NCBI GenBank assembly: GCA_036850595.1
Contig: CM072148.1
Coordinates: forward strand, 1,345,160 to 1,409,159
Reading direction: 5' to 3'
Length of the DNA: 64,000 nucleotides
Source of the DNA: Rhyacichthys aspro
Taxonomy: Eukaryota; Chordata; Actinopteri; Gobiiformes; Rhyacichthyidae
The notes beneath the pieces are model-generated. The model was not told the DNA's origin, made no database searches, and saw only the letters and a program-made list of their open reading frames with translations. Each line of letters opens with the position of its first letter. Position 1 is the stretch's first letter. Positions 9,201 through 18,459 of the stretch are shown here, one piece after another. The translations under genes and the position numbers were made by a program.

Positions 9201-11086
9201 TGTTTGTTTTTCTTCTCTGTTAAAGACCTGCATGTGTCAGTGAAGTGAATATAAACTGTATAAACACAATGCAGAGTGTGTCAGTGTCTGTCAGTGTCGG
9301 TCTCTAAGTGTTAGCTAACGTCCAGAGCAGCCGCCCCCCGCGACCCGTAAACTGAATGAATAATTGATCTCAGTAAGTTCTTGATAACCAACACTGACAT
9401 GATCCAAAGTAGAACTGATCTGTTCTCGTTTCTGTCCAGATTCAAGACAAAAGCAATGGTTTTATCTCCTCGTGTCTTTGATTTTGTTTCTGTGAATCAC
9501 ACTGATGCTATGTTCTTTTAGCTGAGCTCCACTAAAGAGCGTTATCTTTCCCTGTTTCCCTTCTTTCTTTCTTTTAATCCATCTGTTCCCTCTTTTGGCG
9601 AGTCTTAAGAGGCTGAGACATTATTTGATACTCACTTTGATTCTGAGCCTGTTTGTGCCGCTGCAAACTGTTTTAAATCTGCACAAAACCAGTCTTCATG
9701 TCTTAATTTAACTCTCGTGGTCCCTGGGAATTTGTTTTTTGAATTTTATTGTTGCATAACTTTGTCTTTGTTGATGCAAATGGAATAACATTTGGCCAGG
9801 TTGTGTATTTTAGGGTGAATTTTAATTTTTCATATTTTTTTTTGTCCCCTTTTAAACCTGCCTTTTAAACTAATAGTTCCACCTGTGTTCCTGTAGCATT
9901 TTTGTGCGGTTTACTCTCAATCAGTTGCATTTTTTGATACACTATCATTGCAAAGTGATTCTGTTTTTATTAATTTTTTTATTCCCTGGTGTTGAACTCC
10001 TGTAATGTTTCCATCCAACCTTTTAAAATTCCAATTTGCAAATATGGGATGGAAAAAAATTTAACTTTTTTGTGTTAAAAAAAAGAAAAAAAAAAAAGAA
10101 TAAATAACAATAATTAAAAAAAAACAATAAAAAATGTAAATAAAAATAGAACACAAACAAAGAAACTTTTATCACTAAAACTTGCATTTAAGGGGTTAAA
10201 AATTGAGAAAATTCATAAATATTTGTTAAGTACTGTTAAAGACTGAAGTTAGTAATGAAATTCATTTAAAAGAAATGGAAAAAATATTTGGACACATAAT
10301 TTTTCTTTCTTACAGTGTCTAAAAGAGCATTTTTTTTCTCAGGTGGAGCAAATAATTTACAAACGACTTGCAGAAAAAAACAAAAATTTATCAGAATCAA
10401 TATTGCAATACATTTTTACATTCCCACATTCAAAAAAATCTACTTTTTATGTTTTGTTTTTTCCTCCATTGACACATTTCTATAGCAATCTTTAAAAGAG
10501 CATTTTTGTGTCCAAGTGGAGCACAACATGAAGAGTTAACCTCTCTCAGTAAATATTCTGTGTCATATGTGATCTGTGTTCTTCAGGCGTGTCCTTCCTG
10601 TGTCCGTTACATTCGTGGACGACCGGAGAAGAAATGGCCAAAGACATCTTGGCTCACAGGTGATATTACACTAAACAGCTCAGACACAGAGAGATCTAAC
10701 TCTTGTAAATGTGGTAAATGTTGTTGGTTCAGAGGCGTGAGCGAGGGGCGCCAGGGCTGGTCTGTGCTGCTGAAGGAGCCGGCTCAGTGGGTGGAGCTGG
10801 AGGGATCAGACTACGTCCTGGACTTAATGACTGACCTGGAGCTCACCGCAGACTTCCCCAAACACAGCAGCTACTTCATCATCTCCGCCCAGAACCCGAG
10901 CCGAGTCCGGACCAACGCCAGCATGTGAGACCGGCCCCAAACACACCACGCTCCAGAGAGTTATCATAAATCCATCTGGGGTTAATCTTGCTCTTTCTCA
11001 CAGAAGCCTCCTGGGAGTCGGATTTGATAAAAAAGATGATGTTATATCTTCTATTATGCCTGGCTCTGAAGTCATCTCTGGTCAAG
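160..11086 (+). CDS. myo15aa: MYO15A second copy, exons 21-39 (partial; probable alternate haplotype)
   Basis: Span of the left, + strand copy. Nineteen exons run from mid-motor (EEYLREQIEWQQ) to the FERM-like region. They match the - strand gene at 21,373-32,339 exon for exon, with identical exon lengths (132, 126, 78, 149, 46, 125, 118, 176, 85, 33, 82, 131, 96, 129, 107, 179, 73, 192, 83) and near-identical introns. No stop interrupts the shared frame up to the last exon. The copy continues off the left edge of the window and ends at a repeat array beginning near 11,283. I noticed one amino-acid difference (Ser at 8,135-8,137 against Ala at 24,383-24,385). It is most likely an allelic contig placed in inverted orientation, not a second functional gene. 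Confidence 0.93.
862..1055. repeat. ~195-bp intronic repeat A, first copy (left)
   Basis: GAGGTACATATTAATATCCC ... AGAATATAAC, nearly identical to 2,318-2,515 in an intron of the same gene 1.45 kb away. Counterpart of 31,487-31,672. Unclassified. Confidence 0.8.
1234..1359 (+). CDS. myo15aa: MYO15A left copy, exon 22 (motor)
   Basis: Encodes ATDHTFLQKCHYHHG...FTVKHYAGKVSYQ, the conserved class XV motor stretch ending in the HYAGKVxY strand. Flanked by TTTTCAG and GTACCG. Twin of 31,180-31,305. Confidence 0.94.
1425..1502 (+). CDS. myo15aa: MYO15A left copy, exon 23 (motor)
   Basis: Encodes VHKFLDKNFDMVRQDVV...SKNK, the helix leading into loop 2. Acceptor GGCACAG, donor GTGAGT. Twin of 31,037-31,114. 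Confidence 0.93.
1582..1730 (+). CDS. myo15aa: MYO15A left copy, exon 24 (motor, loop 2 region)
   Basis: Encodes LVSGLFLKHSESLSQQ...NSLQELIEKMER. The first half is the variable actin-binding loop 2; the end is the conserved FQNSLxxL(I/V)EKMER. Ends in phase 2 and joins the next exon at R|CNPYF. Twin of 30,809-30,957. Confidence 0.92.
1798..2316. repeat. ~450-bp intronic repeat B (left)
   Basis: Contains TGGTCGACACTTGTCACATG and GTCGTCCTGACGCTGAAGTC. The same sequence occurs in the right copy (30,226-30,706) and, in the same orientation as the latter, in the 5' intron of the gene at 57,326-57,776. Unclassified interspersed element. Confidence 0.8.
2318..2515. repeat. ~195-bp intronic repeat A, second copy (left)
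   Basis: Near-identical direct repeat of 862-1,055, directly adjoining repeat B. Counterpart of 30,032-30,222. Confidence 0.8.
2598..2643 (+). CDS. myo15aa: MYO15A left copy, exon 25 (46-bp exon, SH1 region)
   Basis: Small exon encoding CNPYFVRCIKPNHHK, the invariant myosin NPxFxRCIKPN signature. CTGTGACAG acceptor and GTATAT donor. Twin of 29,896-29,941. Confidence 0.93.
2748..2872 (+). CDS. myo15aa: MYO15A left copy, exon 26 (converter)
   Basis: Encodes EAGVFDMELVSSQLRYSG...DFHSFLSR: the SH1 helix region QLRYSGIMETIxIRKxGYP and the start of the converter. Twin of 29,667-29,791. Confidence 0.93.
2933..3012. repeat. TTCT/TTTA microsatellite (left)
   Basis: Pyrimidine-rich tetranucleotide run (TTCT then TTTA, TTAG) in intron 26. 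Counterpart of 29,540-29,612. Confidence 0.9.
3035..3260. repeat. Unclassified interspersed repeat, copy in intron 26 (left)
   Basis: Shares TTGCATAACTTTG, TTGATGCAAATGG and ATAGTTCCA-type blocks with 9,700-10,045. The left copy is shortened near 3,205-3,225 relative to the right copy at 29,100-29,520. Confidence 0.6.
3448..3565 (+). CDS. myo15aa: MYO15A left copy, exon 27 (converter)
   Basis: Encodes YKSLLCLIEPPPAEGEN...GSFQLGVSK, the converter ending in the (L/V)GxxK motif before the lever arm. The acceptor is TGCCCAG here and TGTCCAG in the other copy, one of many single-base differences. Twin of 28,843-28,960. Confidence 0.92.
3668..3843 (+). CDS. myo15aa: MYO15A left copy, exon 28 (motor end and IQ motifs)
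   Basis: Encodes IFLKEELYQLLEGKR, the end of the motor, then ALTLQRYTRMYFVRKNF and ITQFQARARGLLAR, which look like light-chain-binding IQ motifs of degenerate type. Twin of 28,565-28,740. Confidence 0.92.
3844..5013. other. MYO15A intron 28 (left), no feature seen
   Basis: 1.17 kb of AT-rich intron. A TTAGATTAGATTAG short repeat lies near 4,730. Nothing coding is supported. Counterpart of 27,397-28,564. Confidence 0.8.
5014..5098 (+). CDS. myo15aa: MYO15A left copy, exon 29 (neck)
   Basis: Encodes KKFAQRRKNLIKLRSVTLLVLNRQRYMR over its length; a basic helix completing the IQ neck. TTAACAG acceptor, GTATGT donor. Twin of 27,312-27,396. Confidence 0.9.
5188..5220 (+). CDS. myo15aa: MYO15A left copy, exon 30 (33-bp microexon)
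   Basis: In-frame microexon encoding TVVEPARKAEE with good splice signals (CTGTCAG / GTGAGT). Identical in length to 27,190-27,222. Confidence 0.85.
5298..5379 (+). CDS. myo15aa: MYO15A left copy, exon 31 (neck to MyTH4 linker)
   Basis: Encodes DRINREVVNVTTLPIPAELA...LLQAAS. The LPIPAELxxLL segment marks the linker between neck and MyTH4. Twin of 27,031-27,112. Confidence 0.9.
5487..5617 (+). CDS. myo15aa: MYO15A left copy, exon 32 (linker before MyTH4)
   Basis: Encodes GTELHSDCLAVVQAP...LPLDVNNYLMTHYVRAIFR. The end NYLMTHYVRAIFRE.MFG leads directly into MyTH4. Twin of 26,794-26,924. Confidence 0.9.
5618..6158. other. MYO15A intron 32 (left), no feature seen
   Basis: AT-rich intron with nothing recognisable beyond the splice sites. 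Confidence 0.8.
6159..6254 (+). CDS. myo15aa: MYO15A left copy, exon 33 (MyTH4 start)
   Basis: Encodes EPMFGMLTAPLENSLL...AVDLFVL, the first helices of the MyTH4 domain (microtubule and cargo binding fold of MyTH4-FERM myosins). Twin of 26,155-26,250. Confidence 0.9.
6401..6990 (+). repeat. TGGTCTGGTTTAGTCC minisatellite, left copy
   Basis: About 590 bp of 20-25-bp units of two kinds: GGTCTGGTTTAGTCCAGTTT and a longer form containing TGTCTGGGATTACA. It ends only 9-10 bases before the 3' splice site of the MyTH4 exon at 7,000. The matching array on the other copy is about 411 bp, so the locus is length-variable. It produces spurious open frames rich in WSGLVQ. Confidence 0.95.
7000..7128 (+). 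CDS. myo15aa: MYO15A left copy, exon 34 (MyTH4)
   Basis: Encodes ILRFMGDPNLNGAQEN...LRDEILAQVVNQ, the MyTH4 core with the hallmark RFMGD and RDEI(L/Y)xQVxxQ motifs. Acceptor TTTCCTCAG. Twin of 25,480-25,608. Confidence 0.94.
7155..7790. repeat. TIR-bounded minisatellite element, left copy
   Basis: Starts with a terminal GTTAAACTCAAGGCCC-type end, then holds about 25 units of a ~21-bp minisatellite (AAACCTGTTCAAATCCAACT) and a fixed flank containing AAAGATAACTTTTGTAAAACT. Counterpart of 24,727-25,449. The left copy lacks about 28 bases that include the second TCAAACTCAAAG terminus present in the right copy. Confidence 0.7.
7855..7961 (+). CDS. myo15aa: MYO15A left copy, exon 35 (MyTH4)
   Basis: Encodes VWRNPNALNSERGWLLLSSC...LAKYLLK, MyTH4 helices with the conserved GWxLLxxCLSxFxPS pattern. 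Twin of 24,559-24,665. Confidence 0.93.
8059..8237 (+). CDS. myo15aa: MYO15A left copy, exon 36 (MyTH4 end / FERM start)
   Basis: Encodes FVSDYGPEGYHCVCQHRLL...RTYPPCLLEWTANR...HVHCFD. The PP..LEW.A...R segment closes MyTH4 and HTVLHVHCFDG begins the FERM F1-like part. Codon 8,135-8,137 is Ser where the other copy has Ala. Twin of 24,283-24,461. Confidence 0.92.
8440..8940. repeat. 21-bp TGGATTTGAACAGGTTTTAG minisatellite, left copy
   Basis: About 500 bp of diverged units (TTTAGATGGATTTGAACAGG and variants). Same family as 7,155-7,790 but in the opposite orientation. Counterpart of 23,590-24,090. Confidence 0.9.
9700..10045. repeat. Unclassified interspersed repeat, copy in intron 36 (left)
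   Basis: Contains GCATAACTTTG, TTGATGCAAATGG, AATAGTTCCACCTGTG and CCCTGGTGTTGAACTCCTG in the same order as 3,035-3,260 in another intron. Diverged copies of one element; no coding. Counterpart of 22,500-22,810. Followed to about 10,440 by A-rich DNA. Confidence 0.6.
10587..10659 (+). CDS. myo15aa: MYO15A left copy, exon 37 (FERM-like)
   Basis: In the frame set by exon 36 it encodes VSFLCPLHSWTTGEEMAKD then ILAHR, a FERM F1 ubiquitin-like stretch. The longest open frame here is a different, non-coding frame. Twin of 21,800-21,872. Confidence 0.88.
10733..10924 (+). CDS. myo15aa: MYO15A left copy, exon 38 (FERM-like)
   Basis: Encodes GVSEGRQGWSVLLKEPAQW...SDYVLDLMTDLEL...SYFIISAQ. W(S/A)VxLxE and DYVxDL are typical of the first myosin XV FERM-like region. 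Twin of 21,535-21,726. Confidence 0.9.
11004..11086 (+). CDS. myo15aa: MYO15A left copy, exon 39 (linker)
   Basis: Good splice signals (TTTCTCACAG / GTAATG). In the frame continuing from exon 38 it encodes SLLGVGFDKKDDVISS...SEVISGQ and ends in phase 1, which does not match the next exon of the other copy. Last exon before the repeat array. Twin of 21,373-21,455. Confidence 0.75.
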
Positions 11087-11282
11087 GTAATGAATACATA
11101 GAGTAGATGTGATCAAAAACAGATTCATTCATATTTTAAAGTATTATATTTAATTGCACTTTGCTTTACTTTACTTTTTTAACTTTAATAGAGAGAGAGA
11201 ACATCATATTCACAGTTTGGCTTCTTTGTGGTCAATATTTGATCATAATAATACTGCTACTACTAATAATAATAACAATAAT

Positions 11283-12998
11283 TAAAGCCGCAAGCGGCGT
11301 CAAAGGCCCTCGCATCCCTTGCGACCGCGGGGGGCACGTTTCCTCGGGAAGATCGCACGTCGCCTGTCCTTGCAACTGTGGGAGCTACATTTAGCGTTCA
11401 ATTTCAGCCTCCCATTCATTTACATTACATGTCTCCAGCGTTCCCATGGCAACACGGTTTTAGGTAGGAGGTCATTGTGATTGGGTTTTTTGTTCAGTAT
11501 GACATCAGGGATGTGTGTACCAAATTTCATGTCTTTAGACCAAACTAAATTTTTGGCCCCCATTATAAATTTATAGGGGGCGCTGGAGAGCCAGTTTTCA
11601 AGATAGCCCTATCATTTGCATATCATTGTGTTCAGGTCATTAATGTGCACAAACGCTTCATTGGGTCCAACCAGATCCAACAATGTTTGTAAAAGTTAGA
11701 GGAGATTTTCTTTTTCCAAAAATGGCCTCCTTGTTAGGGGCTTGTCACGACCACACCCATTAAGATATCAAAAAATAAATTGATAATTTTTGTCGGCTCA
11801 GGTGTCTAGGTGATTCTGACCAAATTTGGAGCCTTTTGGATGAAAACCCTAGGACAAGTAGTGTTTTGAATGAGGGGTGTGATTTTAGGGCGTCATGTTC
11901 CACCCAAATGGCGGCTTCCTGTTTTGAAGTGGCAAAGCCATAATAATATTTTTGTTTGCCTTGGGGTAAGGAATGTGTGTACCAAAGTTGGTGACTCTAC
12001 GCAAAAAAAGTACTTTCACTTCCCATTGGCCTAATGTATTTCCATTTTCCAGGGTGCGCTGTTGAGCCACCTTTTTATGGATTTGTATGGCAGTGGCAAC
12101 AAATATTATTGCTCAAAGGTCTTGAATTTTGGGTGAAGTTTGGTGCGGTTTAAGTTACGTTTAGGCGCTCAATTTAGCGTTGAATTTATCCTCCCATTCA
12201 TTTAAATTACATGTTTTGAGCATTCCCATGGCAACATGGTTGTAGATAAGGGGTCATTGTGATTGGCTTTTTTGTTCGGCATGACATAAGGAATGTGTGT
12301 ACCAAATTTCATGTCTCTAGACCAAACTAAATTTTGGGCCCATTATAAATTTAGAGGGGCGCTGGAGAGCCAGTTTTGAAGCTAGCCCTATAATTTGCAT
12401 ATCATTGTGTTCAGGTCATTAATGTGCACAAACGCTTCATTGGGTCCAAAAAGATCCAACAATGTTTGTGAAAGTTACAGGAGATTTAATTTTTACAAAA
12501 ATGGCCTCCTCGTTAGGGGCTCGTTACGACCACACCCATTAAGATATCAAAAAACCACTTGATAATTTTTGTCGGCACTGGTGTCTAGATGATTCTGACC
12601 AAATTTGGAGCCTTTTGGATGAAAACCCTAGGACAAGTAGTGTTTTGAATGAGGGTGCGATTTTGGGCGTCGCATGTTTCACCCAAAATGGCGGACTTCC
12701 TGTTTGTCAGCGGGCAAAGCCATAATAATATTTTTGTTTGCCTCAGGTAAGGAATGTGTGTACCAAAGTTGGTGGCTTTACGGCAAAAAAAAGTACTTTC
12801 ACTTCCCATTGGCCTAATGTATTTCCATTTTCCAGGGTGCGCTGTCGAGCCACCTTTTTATGGATTTTATGCAACCCCAAAATAAATTATTTTCGCCGAT
12901 CCTGAATTTTGGGCAAAGTTTGGTGAGTTTTTGAGCACGTTCAGGGGGTCAAATTAGGGCTGAAAGTGTCAGACAAAAAAAAAAAAAAATAATAATAA
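11283..12998. repeat. Repeat unit 1 of the GCCGCAAGCGGC family
   Basis: Begins ATTAAAGCCGCAAGCGGCG straight after an AAT/AAC microsatellite and ends in poly-A plus AATAAT just before the next unit. Inside are ~785-bp subrepeats with landmarks GGTCATTAATGTGCACAAAC, CATTAAGATATCAAAA, CAAAATGGCGG-type and TTTCCAGGGTGCGCTGT. No frame is conserved across subrepeats, so the short open frames here are not genes. Confidence 0.85.
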
Positions 12999-13002
12999 TA
13001 AT

Positions 13003-15345
13003 TAAAGCCGCAGCGGCGTCAAAAGGCCCTCGCATCCCTTGCGGCCACGGGGGCACGTTTCCTCGGAAGACCGCACGTCGACTCTCCTTGCAACCGCGAG
13101 AGTAAATGTTCTCGAAAGGACTTCATTTCGCCTCCATTGCAACATGGGGAGAAATGTCCTGGGCAAGACTACATTTTTTACTGTGAAGGAGAGCCAGTTA
13201 TAAAGACAGTCCCATTATTTAATATCATTGTGTTCAGGTCATTAATGTGCACAAACGCTTCATTGGGTCCAACCAAATCTGACAGTGTATGTGAAAGTTA
13301 GAGGAGATTTTCTTTTTCCCAAAATGGCCTCCTTGTTAGGGGCTTGCGACCACACCCATTAAGATATCAAAAACCAATTGATAATTTTTGTCTCTCATGT
13401 GTCTAGATGATTCTGACCAAATTTGGAGTCTTTGGGATGAAAACCCTAGGACAAGTAGTATTTTGAATGAGGGGTGTGATTTTGGGCGTCGCATGTTCCA
13501 CCCAAAATGGCGGACTTCCTGTTTGTCATGGAGCAAAGCCATAATAATATTTTTGTTTGCCTCGGGGTGGGAGTGTGTACCAAAGTTGGTGACTTTACGG
13601 CAAAAAATGTACTTTCACTTCCCATTGACTTAATGTATTTCCACTTTTCCAGGGTGCGCTGTCGAGTCCCCTTTTATGGATTTGTATGGCAGTGGCAAAA
13701 AATATTATTACTCAATGGTCTTGAATTTTGGGTAAAGATTGGTGCGGTTTAAGTTACGTTTAGGCGCTCAATTTAGCGTTGAATTTATCCTCCCATTCAT
13801 TTACATTGCATATTTGGAGCATTTCCATGGCAACATGGTTGTAGATAGGGGTCATTGTGATTGGCTTTTTGTTCGGCATGACATAAGGGATGTGTGTACC
13901 AAATTTCATGTCTCTAGACCAAACTAAATTTTGGCCCCCATTATAAATTTATAGAGGGCGCTGGAGAGCCAGTTTTAAAGATAGCCCTATCATTTGCATA
14001 TCATTGTGTTCAGGTCATTAATGTGCACAAACGCTTCATTGGGTCCAACCAGATCCAACAATGTTTGTAAAAGTTAGAGGAGATTTTCTTTTTCCAAAAA
14101 TGGCCTCCTCGTTAGGGGCTTGTCAGCCACACCCATTAAGATATAAAAACTAATTGATAATTTTTGTCGGCTCATGTGTCTAGATGATTCTGACCAAATT
14201 TGGAGTCTTTTGGATGAAAACCCTAGGACAAGTAGTGTTTTGAATGAGGGGTGCGATTTTGGGCGTCGCATGTTCCACCCAAAATGGCGGACTTCCTGTT
14301 TGTCAAGTGGCAAAGCCATAATAATATTTTTGTTTGCCTCGGGGTAAGGAATGTGTGTACCAAAGTTGGTGACTCTACGGCAAAAAAAGTACTTTCACTT
14401 CCCATTGGCGTAATGTATTTCCATTTTCCAGGGTGCGCTGTCGAGCCACCTTTTTATGGATTTGTATGGCATAGCAAAAAATATTATTACTCACAGGTCT
14501 TGAATTTTGGGTGAAGTTTGGTGCGGTTTCAGTTACGTTTAGGAGCTCAATTTAGCGTTGAATTTATCCTCCCATTCATTTAAATTACATGTTTTGAGCA
14601 TTCCCATGGCAACACAGTTGTAGATAGGGGTCATTGTGATTGGCTTTTTGTTCGGCATGACATAAGGGATGTGTGTACCAAATTTCATGTCTCTAGACCA
14701 AACTAAATTTTGGCCCCCATTATAAATTTAGGGGGGCTGGAGAGCCAGTTTTGAAAGCTAGCCCTATAATTTGCATATCATTGTGTTCAGGTCATTAATG
14801 TGCACAAACGCTTCATTGGGTCCAAAAGATCCAACAATGTTTGTGAAAGTTACAGGAGATTTTATTTTTACAAAAATGGCCTCCTCGTTAGGGACTCGTT
14901 ACGACCACACCCATTAAGATATCAAAAAACCACTTGATAATTTTTGTCGGCACAGGTGTCTAGATGATTCTGACCAAATTTGGAGCCTTTTGGATGAAAA
15001 CCTTAGGACAAGTAGTGTTTTGAATGAGGGTGCGATTTTGGGCGTCGCATGTTTCACCCAAAATGGCGGACTTCCTGTTTGTCAGGGGCAAAGCCATAAT
15101 AATATTTTTGTTTGCCTCGGGGTAAGGAATGTGTGTACCAAAGTTGGTGGCTTTACGGCAAAAAAAAGTACTTTCACTTCCCATTGGCGTAATGTATTTC
15201 CACTTTTCCAGGGTGCGCTGTCGAGCCCTTTTTATGGATTTGTATGGGACCCCTAAAATAAATTATTTTTCGCCGATCCTGAATTTTGGGCAAAGTCTGG
15301 TGAGTTTTGAGCATGTTCAGGGGTCAAATTAGCGGTCGAAAGTGG
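13003..15345. repeat. Repeat unit 2 of the GCCGCAAGCGGC family
   Basis: Starts AAAGCCGCAGCGGCG, has the 5' module ACTTCATTTCGCCTCC and AAGACAGTCCCATTATTTAA, then three ~785-bp subrepeats, and ends near GAGCATGTTCAGGGGTCAAA. Non-coding. Confidence 0.85.
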
Positions 15346-15382
15346 AAGCCGAAAAATAATTATAATAATAATAATAATACCC

Positions 15383-17685
15383 ATAAAGCCGCAAGAAGGC
15401 GTCAATGCCTCTCGGCATCAATTGCGAGCAGCGGGGGCAAGTGCCCTTCGGAAGACCTGCACGTCGATTCTCCTTGCAACCGAGAGTAAATGTTCTCAAA
15501 GGACTTCATTTCGCCTCCTTTGCAACATCGGGAGAATGTCTGGGCAAGACTGCATTTTTACTGTGAAGGAGAGCCAGTTATAAAGACAGTCCCATTATTT
15601 AATATCATTGTGTTCAGGTCATTAATGTGCACAAACGCTTCATTGGGTCCAACCAATCTGACAGTGTATGTGAAAGTTAGAGGAGATTTTCTTTTCCCAA
15701 AAATGGCCTCCTCGTTAGGGGCTTATTACGACCACACCCATTAAGATACATCAAAACCAATTGATAATTTTTGTCGGCACTGGTGTCTAGATGATTCTGA
15801 CCAAATTTGGAGTCTTTTGGATGAAAACCCTAGGACAAGTAGTGTTTTGAATGAGGGGTGCGATTTTGGGCGTCGCATGTTCCACCCAAAATGGCGGACT
15901 TCCTGTTTGTCATGGAGCAAAGCCATAATAATATTTTTGTTTGCCTCGGGTAAGGAATGTGTGATACCAAAGTTGGTGACTTTACAGCAAAAAAAATGTA
16001 CTTTCACTTCCCATTGGCGTAATGTATTTCCACTTTTCCAGGGTGCGCTGTCGAGCCCCTTTTTATGGATTTGTATGGCAGTGGCAAAAAATATTATTAC
16101 TCAATGGTCTTGAATTTTGGGTAAAGTTTGGTGCGGTTTAAGTTACGTTTAGGCGCTCAATTTAGCGTTGAATTTATCCTCCCATTCATTTACATTGCAT
16201 ATTTGGAGCATTTCCATGGCAACATGGTTGTAGATAGGGGTTCATTGTCATTGGCTTTTTTGTTCGGCAGAGATATAGGGATGTGTGTACCAAATTTCAT
16301 GTCTCTAGACCAAACTAAATTTTTGGCCCCATTATAAATTTATAGAGGGCGCTGGAGAGCCAGTTTTGAAGATAGCCCTATAATTTGCATATCATTGTGT
16401 TCAGGTCATTAATGTGCACAAACGCTTCATTGGGTCCAACCAGATCCAACAATGTTTGTAAAAGTTAGGAGATTTTCTTTTTCCAAAAATGGCCTCCTCG
16501 TTAGGGGCTTGTCACGGCCACACCCATTAAGATATCAAAAACTAATTGATAATTTTTGTCGGCTCAGGTGTCTAGATGATTCTGACCAAATTTGGAGTCT
16601 TTTGGATGAAAACCCTAGGACAAGTAGTGTTTTGAATGAGGGGTGCGATTTTGGGCATCGCATGTTCCACCCAAAATGGCGGGCTTCCTGTTTTCAGGGG
16701 CAAAGCCATAATAATATTTTTGTTTGCCTTGGGGTAAGGAATGTGTGTACCAAAGTTGGTGACTTTACGTAAAAGAAAGTACTTTCACTTCCCATGGCGT
16801 AATGTATTTCCATTTTTCCAGGGTGCGCTGTTGAGCACCTTTTTATGGATTTGTATGGCAGTGGCAACAAATATTATTGCTCACAGGTCTTGAATTTTGG
16901 GTGAAGTTTGGTGCGGTTTAAGTTACGTTTAGGTGCTCAATTTAGCGTCGATTTATCCCATTCATTTAAATTACATGTTTTGATTCATAGCAACACACTT
17001 GTAGGAGGGGGTCATTGTGTTTGGCTTTTTTGTTGGCATGACATGTGTGTACCAAATTTCATGTCGCTAGACCAAACTAAATTTTTGGCCCCTATAAATT
17101 TAGGGGGGCTGGAGAGCCAGTTTTGAAGCTAGCCCTATAATTTGCATATCATTGTGTTCAGGTCATTAATGCACAAACGCTTCATTGGGTTCAAACAGAT
17201 CCAACAATGTTTGTGAAAGTTACAGGAGATTTTATTTTTACAAAAAAGCCTCGTTAGGGACTCCACGACCACACCCATTAAGATATCAAAAACCACTTGA
17301 TAATTTTTGTCGGCTCAGGTGTCTAGGTGATTCTGACCAAATTTGGAGTTTTGGATGAAAACCCTAGGGTAGTGTTTTGAATGAGGGGTGTGATTTTGGG
17401 CCGCATGTTTCACCCAAAATGGCGGACTAACTGTTTGTCAGATGGGCAAAGCCATAATAATTTTTTTGTTTGCCTCGGGTAAGAATGTGTACCAAAGCTG
17501 TAGCTTTACAGCAAAAAAAAGTACTTTCACTTCCCATTGGCGTAATGTATTTCCACTTTTCCAGGGTGCGCTGTCGAGCCCTTGTTTTATGGATTTGTGG
17601 GGACTTAAAATAAAATTATTTTTCGCTATCCTGAATTTTGGGCAAAGTCTGGTGAGTTTTTGAGCATGTTCAGGGGTCAAATTAA
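15383..17685. repeat. Repeat unit 3 of the GCCGCAAGCGGC family, running into the gap
   Basis: Starts AAAGCCGCAAGAAGGCGTC and has the same 5' module and three subrepeats. Its last subrepeat (16.9-17.69 kb) carries many small deletions. Ends at CAGGGGTCAAATTAA against the N run. Confidence 0.85.
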
Positions 17686-17695
17686 NNNNNNNNNN
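17686..17695. other. Assembly gap of 10 N
   Basis: Ten N bases. The gene orientation flips across it (+ strand MYO15A on the left, - strand on the right). The sequence on its left is repetitive, the sequence on its right unique. Confidence 1.
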
Positions 17696-18394
17696 AAAAC
17701 ACTAAATGTCATTTTCTGAATCGAACGGTCGACTTCTTAAACACTTTTATCAAACTGGACACTCTTCTGTCAAAACACATCACTCAACAAAACATTTAAC
17801 TTTCTTAACGACACAATTAACACAAAACCACTCAGAGATTAAACACTGAAGACAATATAAAGACAGTTCTGAGCCTGAGCTGAAACTTCTACCACTCTGG
17901 ACTCAAGATTTATACTTGTGTCTGAAATGAGACAGAAACATGATTTAGATTAAAGTTGAGCAGAAGATTAGTGTCAGTAAAAAGTGCTGCTGTAAAACTA
18001 AACACAAACTACAATTTTTCACCTAAAGACATGACTCTGAGGATTTACTGCAGAGAATACTGTGTTTGACTCAGTTTTGTCATTTTGATTCTGAGTTTGG
18101 AGCTTGTTTAGAGAATTAAATATAATGACAGATTTACTTTTAACTGAGAAGTCAAAGGTTTTGTTCATTTAGTTTCAGTTTTAGAAATAGATGTAGAGAA
18201 ATGGGTTCTATGTTTCAGGAAATGGAGTGAATAATGTAAACTCTCCAGGTTTAGGAACGTGTTTTTGACTTTATAATTGTGTTAGAGATGTAGAGAAATG
18301 CGTTTTAATGATTGTGTAAAAGCGTAGAAGAGAACAGGAGTGAGGGAATAGGCTTCAGCGGTGAAACAGCTGCAGCTCCAGACGGAGACTGTAC
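17696..18394. other. MYO15A intron 43 remnant, no feature seen
   Basis: AT-rich unique sequence downstream (on the - strand) of the last recognised exon. No further MYO15A exon is visible before the gap. Confidence 0.7.
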
Positions 18395-18459
18395 CATGAT
18401 GACAGCCTGCTGGTTCACGATGGTCTGCTGCTGCTGCTCCAGAACAGCCTGCTGCGCAT
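18395..18459 (-). CDS. myo15aa: MYO15A exon 43 (linker, Gln-rich)
   Basis: Encodes AQQAVLEQQQQTIVNQQAVI then M, the Gln-rich helix downstream of the first FERM-like region. Acceptor CTCTTCCAG; donor GTACAG. The same frame stays open past the donor for about 30 codons, so the 3' boundary is less certain than the others. Last exon before the gap. Confidence 0.75.

Noticed and set aside
160..11086. A separate functional paralogue (myo15ab or similar) in inverted orientation
   Set aside because: Introns, microsatellites and mobile elements match the other copy almost base for base, which a teleost-age paralogue would not; a haplotype duplicate fits better, though a very recent duplication is not excluded.
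11885..17680. Many 60-106-residue open frames such as those containing MDENPRTSSVLNEG or FHPKWRTS
   Set aside because: They recur in every subrepeat but with shifting frames, no conserved start or stop and matching frames on both strands; they are by-products of the non-coding repeat. The same applies at 62-64 kb.
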